From Rhizobium sp. L51/94 (GTDB taxonomy: Bacteria > Pseudomonadota > Alphaproteobacteria > Rhizobiales > Rhizobiaceae), in assembly GCF_019355555.1 (NCBI RefSeq), contig NZ_CP072141.1, positions 1,296,001-1,360,000 on the forward strand: 64,000 nucleotides of DNA, read 5' to 3'. Shown here piece after piece: positions 1 to 9,845 of the stretch; position 1 is the stretch's first letter, and each line of letters begins with the position of its first letter. The notes under the pieces were generated by a model that did not search any database, was not told the origin of the DNA, and was given only the letters and a program-made list of their open reading frames with translations. A program made the translations under genes and the position numbers.

Positions 1-751
1 CAGCGGCCATCACAGTCGAAAAGCTCCTGTTTCCGCAACGATCGAACAGCGCCCTGCGGTTCATCAGACCCGTCAGCTGGTCCGTCATGGCATCCGACCG
101 GTGACGGGTCGCCTGGCGCCACTGATGGAGGGCCAGCGACAGGGCGCCGATTCCCGTCATGGCAGCGATGGCAACCGCGATGCTGAGGTTTTCCGCCCAG
201 TTTTGAGGCGCCTTGCCAATCACCATCTTGCCGTCGGAGATGAGGACGGCGGAGCAGAGCACGAAGGTGAACGCGGTCAGGAGGTAGAGAGTCGTGATAC
301 CGTAGATCGGAGCGGGCGCCTCGGCGCGGCCGAGCCAATATTCATAAGCTGTGGCTGACAGCATCGCAGCGATGACGAGATTGTAGACGATGAAGGCCAG
401 CCCGTCATAACCGAGCAACATCGGCGGCACGCTTATGGCCAGCCCCAGGACAGTACCGGCGACGATCCTGACGGGAGACAGGCGATCCTTCCTGAACTGG
501 TAGCCTGCCGCCCAGATGACGGAGAAACCGGAGAGAGCGATGGTGAAGGAGACGATCGCGAGGCTCATCGTCGGATGAGCTACATAGAAGCTGTAACAGC
601 AGATCGCTGCGACGACCAACAGCAACCCAATGGCGCAGGTTAGGAGGAATGTTTCAGGTCGGCGGTTGAGCCAGCTACCCAGCAACGTCACCGCAAGGCA
701 AAACGTCGATGCACCCAGCGCGATCAGAAGAGAATTATAGTCGAGCATCAT
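1..751 (-). CDS. Membrane-bound diguanylate cyclase, N-terminal part (runs off left edge)
   Basis: About 250 residues are readable from an ATG-ATG start at 751/748. The first ~190 residues are almost entirely hydrophobic, with roughly six membrane segments and short charged loops. The frame then enters DAMTDQLTGLMNRRALFDR, the characteristic opening of a GGDEF domain. The GGDEF signature itself lies beyond base 1, so catalytic competence cannot be judged. The architecture (polytopic membrane sensor plus GGDEF) implies c-di-GMP synthesis at the inner membrane. It is encoded on the same strand as pyrC, with 143 bp between them. The call is firm at superfamily level; the signal sensed is unknown. 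Confidence 0.8.
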   Translation of the reverse strand, partial: MMLDYNSLLIALGASTFCLAVTLLGSWLNRRPETFLLTCAIGLLLVVAAICCYSFYVAHPTMSLAIVSFTIALSGFSVIWAAGYQFRKDRLSPVRIVAGTVLGLAISVPPMLLGYDGLAFIVYNLVIAAMLSATAYEYWLGRAEAPAPIYGITTLYLLTAFTFVLCSAVLISDGKMVIGKAPQNWAENLSIAVAIAAMTGIGALSLALHQWRQATRHRSDAMTDQLTGLMNRRALFDRCGNRSFSTVMAA

Positions 752-894
752 GCCGTCTCTCTACGGGTTCATTCCGCGATGCATGGTATCAGCGCGAGAC
801 TATTCTGACATAGGTATCCAATCGGTTACCATCATGCGCAAAAAGCCTGGTTTTGTCGCATGAAGGCATGTCCAATGACGGACATTATAGCTGC

Positions 895-1935
895 CTAAGG
901 TTCGACGGCCCAATGCAGCGGGAACATCGGGTCGAAAACTGTCACTGGACCCGCTCCCGTCTCTATTTTCTCCGGAAACGCAATCGATTCGACCCGGCGG
1001 ACCAGCGTCATCGTCTCCGTATTCGGCTGCAGTCCATACCATGCCGGTCCGTTCAGCGACACGAAGGCCTCCAGCTTGTCGAGTGCGCCTTCCTGTTCGA
1101 AGACATGCGCAAGGCAGCTCATCGTGTTGATCGAGGTGTAGATGCCGGCGCAGCCGCAGGCACATTCCTTGAGCGGGTCGACATGGGGCGCGGAGTCGGT
1201 ACCAAGGAAAAACCGATGGTCGCCGCTTGTCGCTGCCGCCCGCAAAGCCAGCCGATGGCTCTCGCGCTTGGCGACCGGCAGACAATAATAGTGCGGCCGG
1301 ATACCGCCGACGAGGATGGCGTTGCGGTTGATGATCAGGTGGTGGGTGGTGATCGTCCCGGCCAGGTTGGCGGTTGCCGACTTGATATAGTCGATCCCGT
1401 CGGAGGTGGTGACATGCTCCATCGTCACCTTCAATTCGGGCAGGCGCTGGCGCAGCGGATCGAGAACTGTCTCGATGAACACCGCCTCACGATCGAATAT
1501 ATCGACGTCGGCAGCCGTTACCTCACCGTGGACGCAGAGTGGCAGGCCAATCTTCGCCATACGCTCCAGCACCGGCATCGCCTTGTTGAAATCGCGCACT
1601 CCACCATGCGAGTTTGTCGTGGCGCCCGCCGGGTAAAGTTTTACGGCAGTGATCAGGCCGCTGTTCTTGCCCTCCTCGACATCGTCGGGGCTGGTGTGTT
1701 CGGTGAGATAAAGCGTCATCAGTGGCTGGAAGCTGTCGCCCTCCGGCAACGCCGCCATGATCCGTTCCCGGTAGGCTATTGCATCGGCAGTGGTCACCAC
1801 TGGCGGTACGAGATTGGGCATGATGATGGCGCGGGCGAAGTGGCGGCTGCTGTCTCCGATCACGCCCTCCATCATTGCACCGTCGCGAAGGTGCAGATGC
1901 CAGTCGTCGGGGCGGCGGATGGTAAGCTTTTGCAT
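895..1935 (-). CDS. pyrC: Dihydroorotase (homodimeric, E. coli PyrC type)
   Basis: Catalyses cyclisation of carbamoyl-aspartate to dihydroorotate in cytosolic pyrimidine synthesis. The 346 residues match the usual length. The metal ligands expected for the family are visible: H13 and H15 in WHLHLRDG, the carboxylated lysine K99 in AVKLYPAG, H137 in CVHGE, H174 in MEHVTT, and the catalytic D247 in FLGTDSAPH. The ATG at 1935 is preceded by a GGGAG ribosome site. It is separated by about 100 bp from the frc operon on the same strand, so read-through from frcK is possible but not shown. Confidence 0.95.
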   Translation of the reverse strand: MQKLTIRRPDDWHLHLRDGAMMEGVIGDSSRHFARAIIMPNLVPPVVTTADAIAYRERIMAALPEGDSFQPLMTLYLTEHTSPDDVEEGKNSGLITAVKLYPAGATTNSHGGVRDFNKAMPVLERMAKIGLPLCVHGEVTAADVDIFDREAVFIETVLDPLRQRLPELKVTMEHVTTSDGIDYIKSATANLAGTITTHHLIINRNAILVGGIRPHYYCLPVAKRESHRLALRAAATSGDHRFFLGTDSAPHVDPLKECACGCAGIYTSINTMSCLAHVFEQEGALDKLEAFVSLNGPAWYGLQPNTETMTLVRRVESIAFPEKIETGAGPVTVFDPMFPLHWAVEP

Positions 1936-2032
1936 CGATGTCTCCCGGAGGCGGGCTTATGGCGTCGCGCCGGGATAACATTCATGCACCGCCGATGACA
2001 ACTGTCTTCGTCAAGGTGCTGCCAAGTAGGTA

Positions 2033-2659
2033 TCAGGCGATTTCCAGCGTCACGTCTGCCGGGCGCCTGTTGCCGAGGATCAGCCGGCCGTTCGGCAGGT
2101 CGTTGTCGTAGACCTTCGCGTGGGCTTCCTCTTCGCTCAGCTTGTAGCCGCGCCAGCGCGCCCAGAGGCGCTCCTCCAGCACTTCCATCGGCGGCGCCAT
2201 CAGGATCGAAAAATCGAACATGCCCTCCAGTTCAGCCCATTTTCCCTGGCTGAACAGGAGATAGTTGCCCTCGACGATGATGAAGCGATGATCGGGCGAG
2301 ACAACGCGGGCGGAGGCGATCGCCAGTTCGCGCGACCGGTCGAAGACCGGCACGAGAACTTCCTGGTCGCCAGGCCGTACGGCCTTGACGATGTCGAGGA
2401 AGGCGCGCACGTCGAAAGTTTCCGGCGTGCCTTTGCGGGCAAGCTGGCCCCGGGCGATCAGGATGGCGTTGTCCATGTGGAAACCGTCCATCGGCAGCAC
2501 TTCGGCGCTTTCGCCGCGTGCTTTGAGTGCATCGGCCAGGTTATCGGCCAGCGTCGATTTGCCGGCCCCGGGAGGACCGGCAATCGCCACCATGAACCGC
2601 TTGACCGATCCAGCCCTGTCGATGATCTGGCCGGCCATGTCCTCGACAGTCGGGCTCAT
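2033..2659 (-). CDS. frcK: FrcK-like kinase of the fructose transport operon
   Basis: A 208-residue P-loop kinase of the uridine/pantothenate-kinase fold. The Walker A motif GPPGAGKST lies at about residues 28-36, MDGFHMDN supplies the substrate-side acidic motif, and FIIVEGNYLL is the Walker B-like strand. It overlaps the frcA stop by four bases (ATGA), so the two are translationally coupled. In Sinorhizobium meliloti the fourth gene of the frcBCAK operon encodes such a kinase, and the gene order here is the same. Its substrate has not been settled as far as I know; a role in phosphorylating imported sugar is inferred from context. Confidence 0.85.
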   Translation of the reverse strand: MSPTVEDMAGQIIDRAGSVKRFMVAIAGPPGAGKSTLADNLADALKARGESAEVLPMDGFHMDNAILIARGQLARKGTPETFDVRAFLDIVKAVRPGDQEVLVPVFDRSRELAIASARVVSPDHRFIIVEGNYLLFSQGKWAELEGMFDFSILMAPPMEVLEERLWARWRGYKLSEEEAHAKVYDNDLPNGRLILGNRRPADVTLEIA

Positions 2660-3438
2660 GCAGCGACGGTCTCGGCGGGCACGCCCTTGGCGCCTGTCAT
2701 GAAGGCAACGGCGTCGGACATCGAGTAGTCCTTCGGGTTGATGACCGTCAGGCGCTTGCCAAGCCTATGGATGTGGATGCGATCGGCCACTTCGAAGACA
2801 TGCGGCATGTTGTGGGAGATCAGAACGATCGGAATGCCGCGTGACCGCACGTCGAGGATCAGTTCGAGAACGCGACGACTTTCCTTGACGCCGAGCGCTG
2901 CCGTCGGTTCATCGAGGATGATGACCTTTGATCCAAAAGCTGCAGCGCGCGCCACGGCCACGCCCTGGCGCTGGCCGCCGGAGAGGGTTTCGACGGTCTG
3001 GTTGATATTCTGGATCGTCATGAGCCCGAGTTCCGAAAGCTTGTCGCGGGCCTTGGTCTCCATGGCCGGCCGGTCAAGCATGCGAAACACGCTGCCGAGA
3101 ATGCCAGGCTTGCGGATCTCGCGACCGAGGAACATGTTGTCTGCGATCGAAAGCGCCGGCGAAAGAGCCAGGTTCTGGTAGACCGTCTCGATGCCGGCTT
3201 CGCGGGCCTCGAGCGGCGACTTGAACTGAACCACACGGCCTTCCAGCTTGATCTCGCCTTCGTCGACGATAGTAGCTCCGGAAATGGCCTTGATGAGCGA
3301 CGACTTGCCGGCGCCGTTATCGCCGATGACCGCCAGGATCTCGCCCGGATAAAGGTCGAAGTCGGCATGGTCGAGGGCGGTTACGCGGCCGTAGCGCTTG
3401 ACGAGGCCACGGGCGGTGAGAATGGGTTGAGCGGCCAT
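2656..3438 (-). CDS. frcA: Fructose ABC transporter ATP-binding protein
   Basis: A single-domain ABC ATPase of 260 residues, about half the length of RbsA/XylG-type double ATPases, which is typical of FrcA. Walker A is GDNGAGKSS, the Q-loop lies in YQNLAL, the signature is LSGGQRQG, Walker B is VIILDEPTAAL and the H-loop is ISHNM. It starts two bases after frcC ends and overlaps frcK by four bases, so frcC-A-K form one transcription unit. It energises fructose uptake at the cytoplasmic face of the FrcC permease, presumably as a homodimer. Confidence 0.92.
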   Translation of the reverse strand: MAAQPILTARGLVKRYGRVTALDHADFDLYPGEILAVIGDNGAGKSSLIKAISGATIVDEGEIKLEGRVVQFKSPLEAREAGIETVYQNLALSPALSIADNMFLGREIRKPGILGSVFRMLDRPAMETKARDKLSELGLMTIQNINQTVETLSGGQRQGVAVARAAAFGSKVIILDEPTAALGVKESRRVLELILDVRSRGIPIVLISHNMPHVFEVADRIHIHRLGKRLTVINPKDYSMSDAVAFMTGAKGVPAETVAA

Positions 3439-3439
3439 G

Positions 3440-4504
3440 TTACACCGAAACCTTTCTGATCCACTGATCGATGGCGACAGCGGCGATGATGAGAACGCCG
3501 GTGAGCAGAACTTTCCATTGCGGATCGGCGCCGAGCATGTTGAGGCCCATCGATACGACGCCGACGATCATTGCGCCAAACAGCGTTCCGAGGATGGAAC
3601 CACGGCCGCCGAACAGCGAGATACCGCCGATAACGGTTGCCGTGATGGCCTGTAGGTTGAAGTCGGTGACGGCCGAAGACGGGGAAACCGAACCATTGCG
3701 GCCGATCGACACCCATGCTGCAAGCCCTGCGATGACGCCGGAGATTGCGTAGACTGTGAGGAGAACTTTCTTGGTCTGGATGCCGGCAAGCTTCGCAGCC
3801 TCGGGATCATCGCCGACCGCATAGACATGGCGGCCCCAGGCCGTGTGGTTCAGCACATACCAGAGCAGGATAACCAGCAGCACCATGGCAACAACGCCGA
3901 GCGTCAGGACCGCGCTGCCGAGCTTGAAGCTGACGGCAAAGAGATGCAGCAGGGGCGCCTTGTCCTGGACATCCGTGTCGCGAATGGTCTCGTTGGCCGA
4001 ATAGATGAAATTCGTCGCCATCACGATGTTCCATGTGCCGAGCGTCACGATAAACGGCGGAAGCTTCATGTAGGCGACGAGGAGGCCGTTGAGCAGTCCG
4101 CAGACGCCGCCGGCAAACATGCCTGCCACAACCGCAATCGGTGTTGGCAAGCCATAGGTAATGGCAAAATTACCCATGATGACTGAAGAGATGACCATGA
4201 TGACGCCGATCGACAGGTCGATACCCGCCGTCAGGATCACCAGCGTCTGGGCGGCACCGAGAATGCCGACGATGGCAATCTGCTGCAGGATGAGCGTCAG
4301 AGTGTAGGACGAAAAGAACCGTCCGCCGATCGCCAGTCCGAAAACCACGATGGCAAGCACGAGAACGATCAGCGGCACGGCCGCAGGCGTCGAATGCAAA
4401 AAGTGCTGGGCGCGCTTCAAAAGGGAAAGTTTTTCATTCTCGAAGGAGACGACATTCTTGTCGCTGTCGTCGAGAACACGTTCGAATTCCTGTGCTCCGG
4501 TCAT
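3440..4504 (-). CDS. frcC: Fructose ABC transporter permease
   Basis: A RbsC-family inner-membrane permease of 354 residues. An amphipathic N-terminal tail of about 45 residues is followed by multiple hydrophobic segments. The segment with the motif LTAGIDLSIG is conserved in carbohydrate permeases of the CUT2 family. The ATG at 4504 is chosen over one at 4525 because it is preceded by GAGGAGG at good spacing. It lies between frcB and frcA. The substrate assignment to fructose rests on the whole-locus match to rhizobial frc, including frcK and the ROK regulator. Confidence 0.9.
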   Translation of the reverse strand: MTGAQEFERVLDDSDKNVVSFENEKLSLLKRAQHFLHSTPAAVPLIVLVLAIVVFGLAIGGRFFSSYTLTLILQQIAIVGILGAAQTLVILTAGIDLSIGVIMVISSVIMGNFAITYGLPTPIAVVAGMFAGGVCGLLNGLLVAYMKLPPFIVTLGTWNIVMATNFIYSANETIRDTDVQDKAPLLHLFAVSFKLGSAVLTLGVVAMVLLVILLWYVLNHTAWGRHVYAVGDDPEAAKLAGIQTKKVLLTVYAISGVIAGLAAWVSIGRNGSVSPSSAVTDFNLQAITATVIGGISLFGGRGSILGTLFGAMIVGVVSMGLNMLGADPQWKVLLTGVLIIAAVAIDQWIRKVSV

Positions 4505-4647
4505 ATTTCCTCCTCTGCGCGCCAAACGGCGCAGAAAGCCTCACCAATGTCTCCGGGCGTGATGCCGGCAGGCGGCGAACGTTCGTTGGCTAGTTACGAA
4601 ATTCCGGCCGGGGCTGACCCCGGCCGGATGAAGATGTCAGACGAATA

Positions 4648-5673
4648 TCAGCCCCAGCACTTCGCAGTGCCTTCCTTGACGTCGATCGACGGTACGCCGT
4701 TAACCGGCTTGTCCGTGACGAGCGAGACGCCAGTGTCGAAGAATGCCTTGCCAGGTGTCGGCTTCGGCTTTTCGCCCGTGTCGGCGAACTTCTTGATGGC
4801 TTCGACGCCCATGGCTGCCATCATCAGCGGGTACTGCTGCGATGTCGCTCCGATGACGCCTTCCTTGACGGACTTGACGCCCGGGCAACCGCCGTCGACG
4901 GAGACGATCAGCACGTCTTTTTCCATGCCGACAGCCTTCAGTGCCTGGTAGGCGCCGACTGCAGCAGGCTCGTTGATCGTGTGGATGACGTTGATCCCTG
5001 GATCCTTCTGGAGAAGGTTTTCCATGGCTTTGCGGCCGCCTTCTTCATTGCCGTTGGTCACGTCGTGACCGACGATGCGCGGATCGGTTTCGTCGCCGAT
5101 CTTGTTCGGGTCCTTGGGATCGATGCCGAAGCCAATCATGAAGCCCTGGTCGCGCAGGACGTCGACGGAAGGCTGCGATGGCGTCAGGTCGAGGAAGCCG
5201 ACCTTTGCGGTCTTGGCCTTGTCGCCCATGGTGCCCTTGGCCCATTCGCCGACGAGCTTGCCGGCAAGCAGGTTGTCGGTGGCAAAGGTTGCGTCGGCAG
5301 CATCGGCTGGCTCAAGCGGAGTGTCGAGCGCGATGACAACGAGCCCGGCGTCGCGAGCCTTCTTGACCGAGGAAACGATGCCCTTGGTGTCCGATGCAGT
5401 GATCAGGATGCCCTTTGCGCCGCTGGCAATGCAGCTCTCGATGGCCGCAACCTGGCTTTCGCTGTCGCCGTCGATCTTGCCGGCATAAGCCTTCAGGGTA
5501 ACGCCGAGTTCCTTGGCCTTGGCCGTGGCGCCTTCCTTCATCTTGACGAAGAACGGATTGGTGTCGGTCTTGGTGATGAGGCAGACAGTCGTGTCGGCGG
5601 CATTTGCCGGCATGGCGAAGACGACGCCAAGAGCAAGTCCGGCGAGCGCTGCAGTGATAACGGATTTCTTCAT
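4648..5673 (-). CDS. frcB: Fructose ABC transporter periplasmic binding protein
   Basis: First gene of the operon; 341 residues beginning with a clear signal peptide ([20 protein letters not shown], cleavage near ANA-A). The mature part is a periplasmic-binding-protein-like sugar binder of the RbsB family, with the repeated pattern of two alpha/beta lobes ([33 protein letters not shown]). A GGGAGGATC ribosome site precedes the ATG. The gap of about 140 bp to frcC, longer than the later gaps, is common after a highly expressed binding protein. Known rhizobial FrcB binds fructose and also ribose and mannose; the same range is inferred here. Confidence 0.92.
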   Translation of the reverse strand: MKKSVITAALAGLALGVVFAMPANAADTTVCLITKTDTNPFFVKMKEGATAKAKELGVTLKAYAGKIDGDSESQVAAIESCIASGAKGILITASDTKGIVSSVKKARDAGLVVIALDTPLEPADAADATFATDNLLAGKLVGEWAKGTMGDKAKTAKVGFLDLTPSQPSVDVLRDQGFMIGFGIDPKDPNKIGDETDPRIVGHDVTNGNEEGGRKAMENLLQKDPGINVIHTINEPAAVGAYQALKAVGMEKDVLIVSVDGGCPGVKSVKEGVIGATSQQYPLMMAAMGVEAIKKFADTGEKPKPTPGKAFFDTGVSLVTDKPVNGVPSIDVKEGTAKCWG

Positions 5674-5905
5674 GCGATCCTCCCAGGATGTGAACAGGCC
5701 GGCCCAAACAGGGTCCGGGATGCAGTTGCGGCAAATGCTTTAAATTTGATCTGCACGCTTCCTCCAAAGCCGTGCCGCGCCTCCATATCGGCGATTTAAA
5801 GCGGAAAGGTCGCGCCCTGTCAATAAATAAATCCAATTGAATTATTAATCGACTGTGGCATGATGCTGAAAAATGAGGCATGGCCATTACGGGAGGAGTC
5901 GGCCG
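5674..5905. promoter_or_regulatory. frcB-frcR divergent control region
   Basis: A 232-bp gap between divergent genes. It contains an unusually A+T-rich core at about 5,821-5,850, with near-symmetric ATAAAT / ATTAAT elements around CCAATTGAA, in otherwise GC-rich DNA. ROK/NagC-type repressors bind A/T-rich palindromes, so this is the likely FrcR operator. No exact consensus could be assigned by eye. Confidence 0.5.
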
Positions 5906-7153
5906 ATGTCATCCGTGGAAGATCCGGCAAGCACATTGCCGTCGTCATACAATCTGGAAGCCAGCGGCGGAGCCAATCAGGTTCGCGTCCGCGCCTACAA
6001 TGAGCGGCTGGTGCTGTCGCTTGTGCGCCGCCACGGAGCACTTTCGAAGGCCGACATCGCCCGGCGGACAGGTTTGTCGGCCCAGACCGTATCGGTGATC
6101 ATGCGGGTGCTGGAAAAGGAAGGCTTGCTCTTGCGTGACGAGCCGGTACGCGGCCGTGTCGGCCAGCCCTCGACGCCGATGCGTCTCAACGCCGATGCCG
6201 TCCTCTCCTTCGGCGTCAAGATCGGCCGGCGCAGTGCCGATCTCGTGTTGATGGATTTCGTCGGAAACATCCGCAAGCAACTCCACCAGACCTACGCCTA
6301 TCCGTTGCCGCACGAGATAATCGAGTTCGTCACGCGCGGTATTCGCCAGATCGAAGGCGAGATGAGTGCCAAAGAACGCGGCAATATTGCCGGGATCGGC
6401 ATAGCCGCACCCTTTGAACTCTGGAGCTGGGCCGAAGAAGTCGGGGCTCCCGATGGTGCGATGGAGGTCTGGCGCGGCTTCGACCTGCAGATCGAGGTCG
6501 GCGCGCGCGTATCGCATCCGGTCTATCTGCAGAACGATGCCACCAGTGCCTGTGGAGCGGAACTGGTTTTCGGCGCCGGCGCCCGCTATCCGGATTTCGT
6601 CTACATGTTCATCGGCTCGTTCATCGGCGGCGGCATCGTCCTCAATTCGTCGATCTTCGTCGGTCGTACCGGCACAGCCGGCGCCATCGGACCGCTGCCC
6701 GTGCGCGATCGCCACGGTGAGACGCGCCAGCTGCTGAAGATTGCTTCGATCTTCGTGCTCGAAAATCTCCTGCGCGAGCATGGCATCGATCCGCAGCCGC
6801 TGTGGTATTCCGCCAACGACTGGATCGATTTCGGGCCGCCGCTCGAGATCTGGATCCAGGATACGGCCGCAGCCCTGGCGCAGGCCATCGTCGCCGCGGC
6901 ATCGATCATCGATTTCAGTGCTGCGGTGATCGACGGCGGGTTCCCCGATTGGGTCCGCCAGCGCGTTGTCCAGGCCACCATCAAGGCTGCTGCCGAACTC
7001 GACTTGCAGGGCGTCGTGATGCCCGAAATCGTCGAGGGGTCGGTCGGCACCCAGGCACGCGCCATCGGTGGCGCCAGTCTGCCGATCTTTGCCCGCTATC
7101 TCATAGACCAGAACATTCTCTTCAAGGAAATTGACAATGCTGAAGCACATTGA
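5906..7153 (+). CDS. frcR: ROK-family transcriptional regulator of the frc operon
   Basis: A 415-residue NagC/Mlc-like regulator. An N-terminal winged helix-turn-helix (ALSKADIARRTGLSAQTVSV) is followed by a ROK sugar-kinase-like domain with the glycine-rich segment FIGGGIVLNSS. The ATG at 5906 is preferred because GGGAGGAG lies just upstream; an ATG 33 bp earlier has no such site. It is divergent from frcB, the position held by the ROK repressor in other rhizobia, so sugar-relieved repression of frcBCAK is the expected role. Its 3' end overlaps the downstream mutarotase gene by 17 bases. Confidence 0.85.
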   Translation: MSSVEDPASTLPSSYNLEASGGANQVRVRAYNERLVLSLVRRHGALSKADIARRTGLSAQTVSVIMRVLEKEGLLLRDEPVRGRVGQPSTPMRLNADAVLSFGVKIGRRSADLVLMDFVGNIRKQLHQTYAYPLPHEIIEFVTRGIRQIEGEMSAKERGNIAGIGIAAPFELWSWAEEVGAPDGAMEVWRGFDLQIEVGARVSHPVYLQNDATSACGAELVFGAGARYPDFVYMFIGSFIGGGIVLNSSIFVGRTGTAGAIGPLPVRDRHGETRQLLKIASIFVLENLLREHGIDPQPLWYSANDWIDFGPPLEIWIQDTAAALAQAIVAAASIIDFSAAVIDGGFPDWVRQRVVQATIKAAAELDLQGVVMPEIVEGSVGTQARAIGGASLPIFARYLIDQNILFKEIDNAEAH

Positions 7154-7568
7154 CCCGCTGCTGAGCCCGGAACTTCTCTTCGCCCTCAGGGCCATGGGAC
7201 ATGGCGACGAAATCGCGCTGGTGGACGGGAATTATCCCGGCCTGACCGACGCGCGCCGCCTCATCCGCCTCGATGGTCATGGCGTGATTGCCGTGCTGAA
7301 TGCTGTTCTGAGCGTCCTGCCGATAGACGAATTCGTCGACGAAGCCATCTTCCGCGCCACCGTCAAGCAGGACCGCGACACCCTCGATCCAGTCCACCGG
7401 GAGATGGTCGAATGCTGCGCCCGGCACGTGCCGGACATCAAGGTCGTGCCATTGCTGCCCGCCGATTTCTACGCTCGCGTCAAAGGCGCCCACGCCCTTA
7501 TCCAGACAAGCGAACCTCGGCTCTACGGCAATATCATCCTGCGCAAGGGTGTTATTTACCCGGCTTAA
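7137..7568 (+). CDS. RbsD/FucU-family sugar mutarotase
   Basis: A 143-residue protein of the RbsD/FucU family (MLKHIDPLLSPELLFALRAM, MGHGDEI). The family includes the conserved catalytic histidine in the GHGDE motif. Members interconvert alpha and beta anomers of pyranose or furanose sugars. An AAGGAA ribosome site sits 8 bases before the ATG at 7137, inside the 3' end of frcR, so it is co-transcribed and probably coupled with frcR. Co-location with the transport locus suggests it readies imported fructose, ribose or fucose-like sugars for the kinase step; the exact sugar is not shown. Confidence 0.85.
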   Translation: MLKHIDPLLSPELLFALRAMGHGDEIALVDGNYPGLTDARRLIRLDGHGVIAVLNAVLSVLPIDEFVDEAIFRATVKQDRDTLDPVHREMVECCARHVPDIKVVPLLPADFYARVKGAHALIQTSEPRLYGNIILRKGVIYPA

Positions 7569-7577
7569 GAAATCTCT

Positions 7578-7970
7578 TTATCGGCTCCAGGCGGCCTGTT
7601 GCAGAACGACGCGGTAGCCGTCCGGATCCTCGAATGTCTTTCCCTGTACGTCCCAATAGTCGTTGTACGACGTGACCGTCGCGCATCCTGCGGCTTCTAT
7701 GCGGTCCACGGCAGCCCGCCACTCCGCCTCATCCGGCAGGTACAACACCAGCAGGTTATCCTGCGTCGGAGCCCGGCCGACAGTGTGGCCGCGGTGATGG
7801 GTGAATTCCAGGTGATAGGGCCAGTGCGGGTGACCTAGGACCAGCCCGTCAAAGCCGTTGTGACCCTCGAAGGCAACGAGAACCTCAAATCCCAGCCCCG
7901 CCTCGTAGAAGGGGCGGAGCCGGGCGATGTCGTCCGTCGGTCTTGCGACACGCAGGACAGGGACGGTCAT
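7578..7970 (-). CDS. VOC-superfamily (glyoxalase/bleomycin-resistance-like) protein
   Basis: 130 residues with the paired beta-alpha-beta-beta-beta modules of the vicinal oxygen chelate fold: [20 protein letters not shown] at the start, and the terminal [11 protein letters not shown] strand, where an acidic metal ligand usually falls. The ATG at 7970 overlaps the pgi stop codon by four bases, so it is probably translationally coupled to pgi. The family covers glyoxalases, dioxygenases and resistance proteins; the substrate cannot be predicted. Confidence 0.75.
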   Translation of the reverse strand: MTVPVLRVARPTDDIARLRPFYEAGLGFEVLVAFEGHNGFDGLVLGHPHWPYHLEFTHHRGHTVGRAPTQDNLLVLYLPDEAEWRAAVDRIEAAGCATVTSYNDYWDVQGKTFEDPDGYRVVLQQAAWSR

Positions 7971-9595
7971 GACTTGGCGCGAGCTTTCAGCGCGGCGACG
8001 AGACCGATGGTCGAGGAATCGTGGCCCTCGGCACTTTCCTTGCCTTCGACGACAGGTAGCAGGCCGGTCGCCAGTTCCTTGCCGAGTTCGACGCCCCACT
8101 GGTCGAAGGAGTTGATGCGGAACAGCACGCCTTCGACGAAGACGCGGTGTTCGTAGAGGGCAATCAGGCGGCCGAGCGCAAACGGCGTCAGCTGGTCGTA
8201 GACGAAGGTGATCGACGGACGATTGCCGGTAAAGACGCGGTGCGGCGCGATGAAGTCGGCCTTCTTGTCCTCCATGCCTTTGTCGGTCAGCTGCTTCTTG
8301 GCTTCCTCGAACGTACGGCCCTTCATCAGCGCTTCCGACTGGGCAAGAACGTTGGCGATCAGCAGCTGGTGCTGGTGGCGCAGTTCAGGCTCAAAGGAGT
8401 TGGCGGCAATCATGAACTCCGCCGGGATGACGCTCGTGCCCTGATGAATCAGCTGGTAGAAAGCGTGCTGGCCGTTGGTCCCAGGCTCTCCCCAGACGAC
8501 CGGGCCGGAATTGCCCTCGACCGGGGTGCCGTCGATGGTGACGCCCTTGCCGTTCGATTCCATGTCAAGCTGCTGCAAGTAGGCCGGAAAACGCGACAGG
8601 CGCTGGTCATAGGGCAGGATGGCGCGCGTCGCATAGCCGAGGACGTTGCGGTCGTAGTAGCCGATGAGGCCCAGCAGCACCGGCAGGTTCTTCTCGATCG
8701 GTGCCGTGCGGAAATGGTTGTCCATCGCATGCGCTCCATCCAGGAACTTGCCGAAATTTTCAGGACCGACGGCAATCATCAGCGGCAGGCCGATGGCCGA
8801 CCAGATCGAGTAGCGTCCGCCAACCCAGTCCCAGAAGCCGAAGACGCGGGCGCTGTCGATGCCGAAGGTCGCGACCTTGTCGAGCGCTGTCGAGACGGCG
8901 CAGAAATGATGTTGCACGGCCGCTTCGCCTAGTGCCTTGGAAATGAAGTCGCGCGCCGTCTGCGCATTGGTCATCGTCTCGATGGTCGTGAACGTCTTCG
9001 AGGCGACGATGAACAGGGTGGTTTCCGGCTGCACCAGTTTCAGGATATCGGCGATATGGGCGCTGTCGATATTGGAGACGAAATGCGACTTCGGGCCATC
9101 GTGGAAAGGCGCCAGTGCCAGCGTTGCCATAACCGGGCCGAGATCTGAGCCGCCAATACCGATGTTTATGACGTCGGTGATCGCCTTGCCCGTGGCGCCC
9201 TTGATGGTGCCGGAGCGGATACCATCGGCAAACTTGCCCATCGCTGCCAGCACGCCGTTGACATCAGGCATGACGTCCTTGCCATCGACCATCACCGGCG
9301 TGTTCGAGCGGTTGCGGAGTGCGGTATGGAGCACAGCGCGCCCCTCGGTGAAATTGATAGGGGCGCCGGAAAACATCTCGTCGCGCTTTTTCTCGACCCC
9401 GCCCTCGGTGGCAAGCTTCAGCAGCAGCGCCATGATCTCGTCATTGACCGCCGTCTTGGAGTAATCCATCAGCAGGTCGTCCAGCGAAGCGGTGTAGCGG
9501 GAGAAACGGCCGCTATCGGCGGCGAATGCCGCGCGAATGTCGGTGGCATTGGTGGCCGCAGCCGTGCTCTTCAATTGTTCGACGATCGCTTGCAT
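7967..9595 (-). CDS. pgi: Glucose-6-phosphate isomerase
   Basis: A 542-residue PGI of the bacterial/eukaryotic-like long family, interconverting glucose-6-P and fructose-6-P. Visible family motifs include [27 protein letters not shown], and [19 protein letters not shown], which carries a catalytic histidine. The C-terminal lysine-bearing segment ([14 protein letters not shown]) matches the PGI signature. It follows the fructose uptake genes, which makes metabolic sense since imported fructose enters central metabolism as fructose-6-P, but it is a separate unit convergent with frcR. GAGCTTCCC precedes the ATG; no strong promoter was identified by eye. Confidence 0.96.
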   Translation of the reverse strand: MQAIVEQLKSTAAATNATDIRAAFAADSGRFSRYTASLDDLLMDYSKTAVNDEIMALLLKLATEGGVEKKRDEMFSGAPINFTEGRAVLHTALRNRSNTPVMVDGKDVMPDVNGVLAAMGKFADGIRSGTIKGATGKAITDVINIGIGGSDLGPVMATLALAPFHDGPKSHFVSNIDSAHIADILKLVQPETTLFIVASKTFTTIETMTNAQTARDFISKALGEAAVQHHFCAVSTALDKVATFGIDSARVFGFWDWVGGRYSIWSAIGLPLMIAVGPENFGKFLDGAHAMDNHFRTAPIEKNLPVLLGLIGYYDRNVLGYATRAILPYDQRLSRFPAYLQQLDMESNGKGVTIDGTPVEGNSGPVVWGEPGTNGQHAFYQLIHQGTSVIPAEFMIAANSFEPELRHQHQLLIANVLAQSEALMKGRTFEEAKKQLTDKGMEDKKADFIAPHRVFTGNRPSITFVYDQLTPFALGRLIALYEHRVFVEGVLFRINSFDQWGVELGKELATGLLPVVEGKESAEGHDSSTIGLVAALKARAKS

Positions 9596-9680
9596 GGGAA
9601 GCTCCTTAGGGGTTCGGAGAAGGTCGCGGAAACTATTCGCTTTGTGATGCCTAAATCAAGTTGGGTCACAAACTATTCGT

Positions 9681-9709
9681 AAAAAAGCGGAGAGGTGCCG
9701 CACCTCCGT
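9681..9709 (-). terminator. Intrinsic terminator downstream of fadD
   Basis: Read on the minus strand, GGAGGTGC-GGCACCTCTCC forms a hairpin with an AGGTG/CACCT core and is followed by six T residues. It lies about 140 bp past the fadD stop and before pgi. A second 9-bp stem (CGGCCCATC / GATGGGCCG, 9741-9764) lies between it and fadD. Confidence 0.7.
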
Positions 9710-9845
9710 TTCAAAAGCAAGGCTCTTGCCAAAGTCGGTGCGGCCCATCCTCACCGATGGGCCGGCTGGTCGCGGCCCCTACTGCTTCTGCCTTGAAACA
9801 GGGTGCTACAATCACTCTTTCTGGTTGCTTTCAATTGAAGTATTT

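Noticed and set aside
853..1998. Long plus-strand open frame opposite pyrC (and similar antisense frames opposite pgi, fadD, metZ and others)
   Set aside because: High GC content creates long antisense frames. These lack ribosome sites, have Arg/Ala-rich compositions without motifs, and lie opposite genes with clear catalytic motifs.
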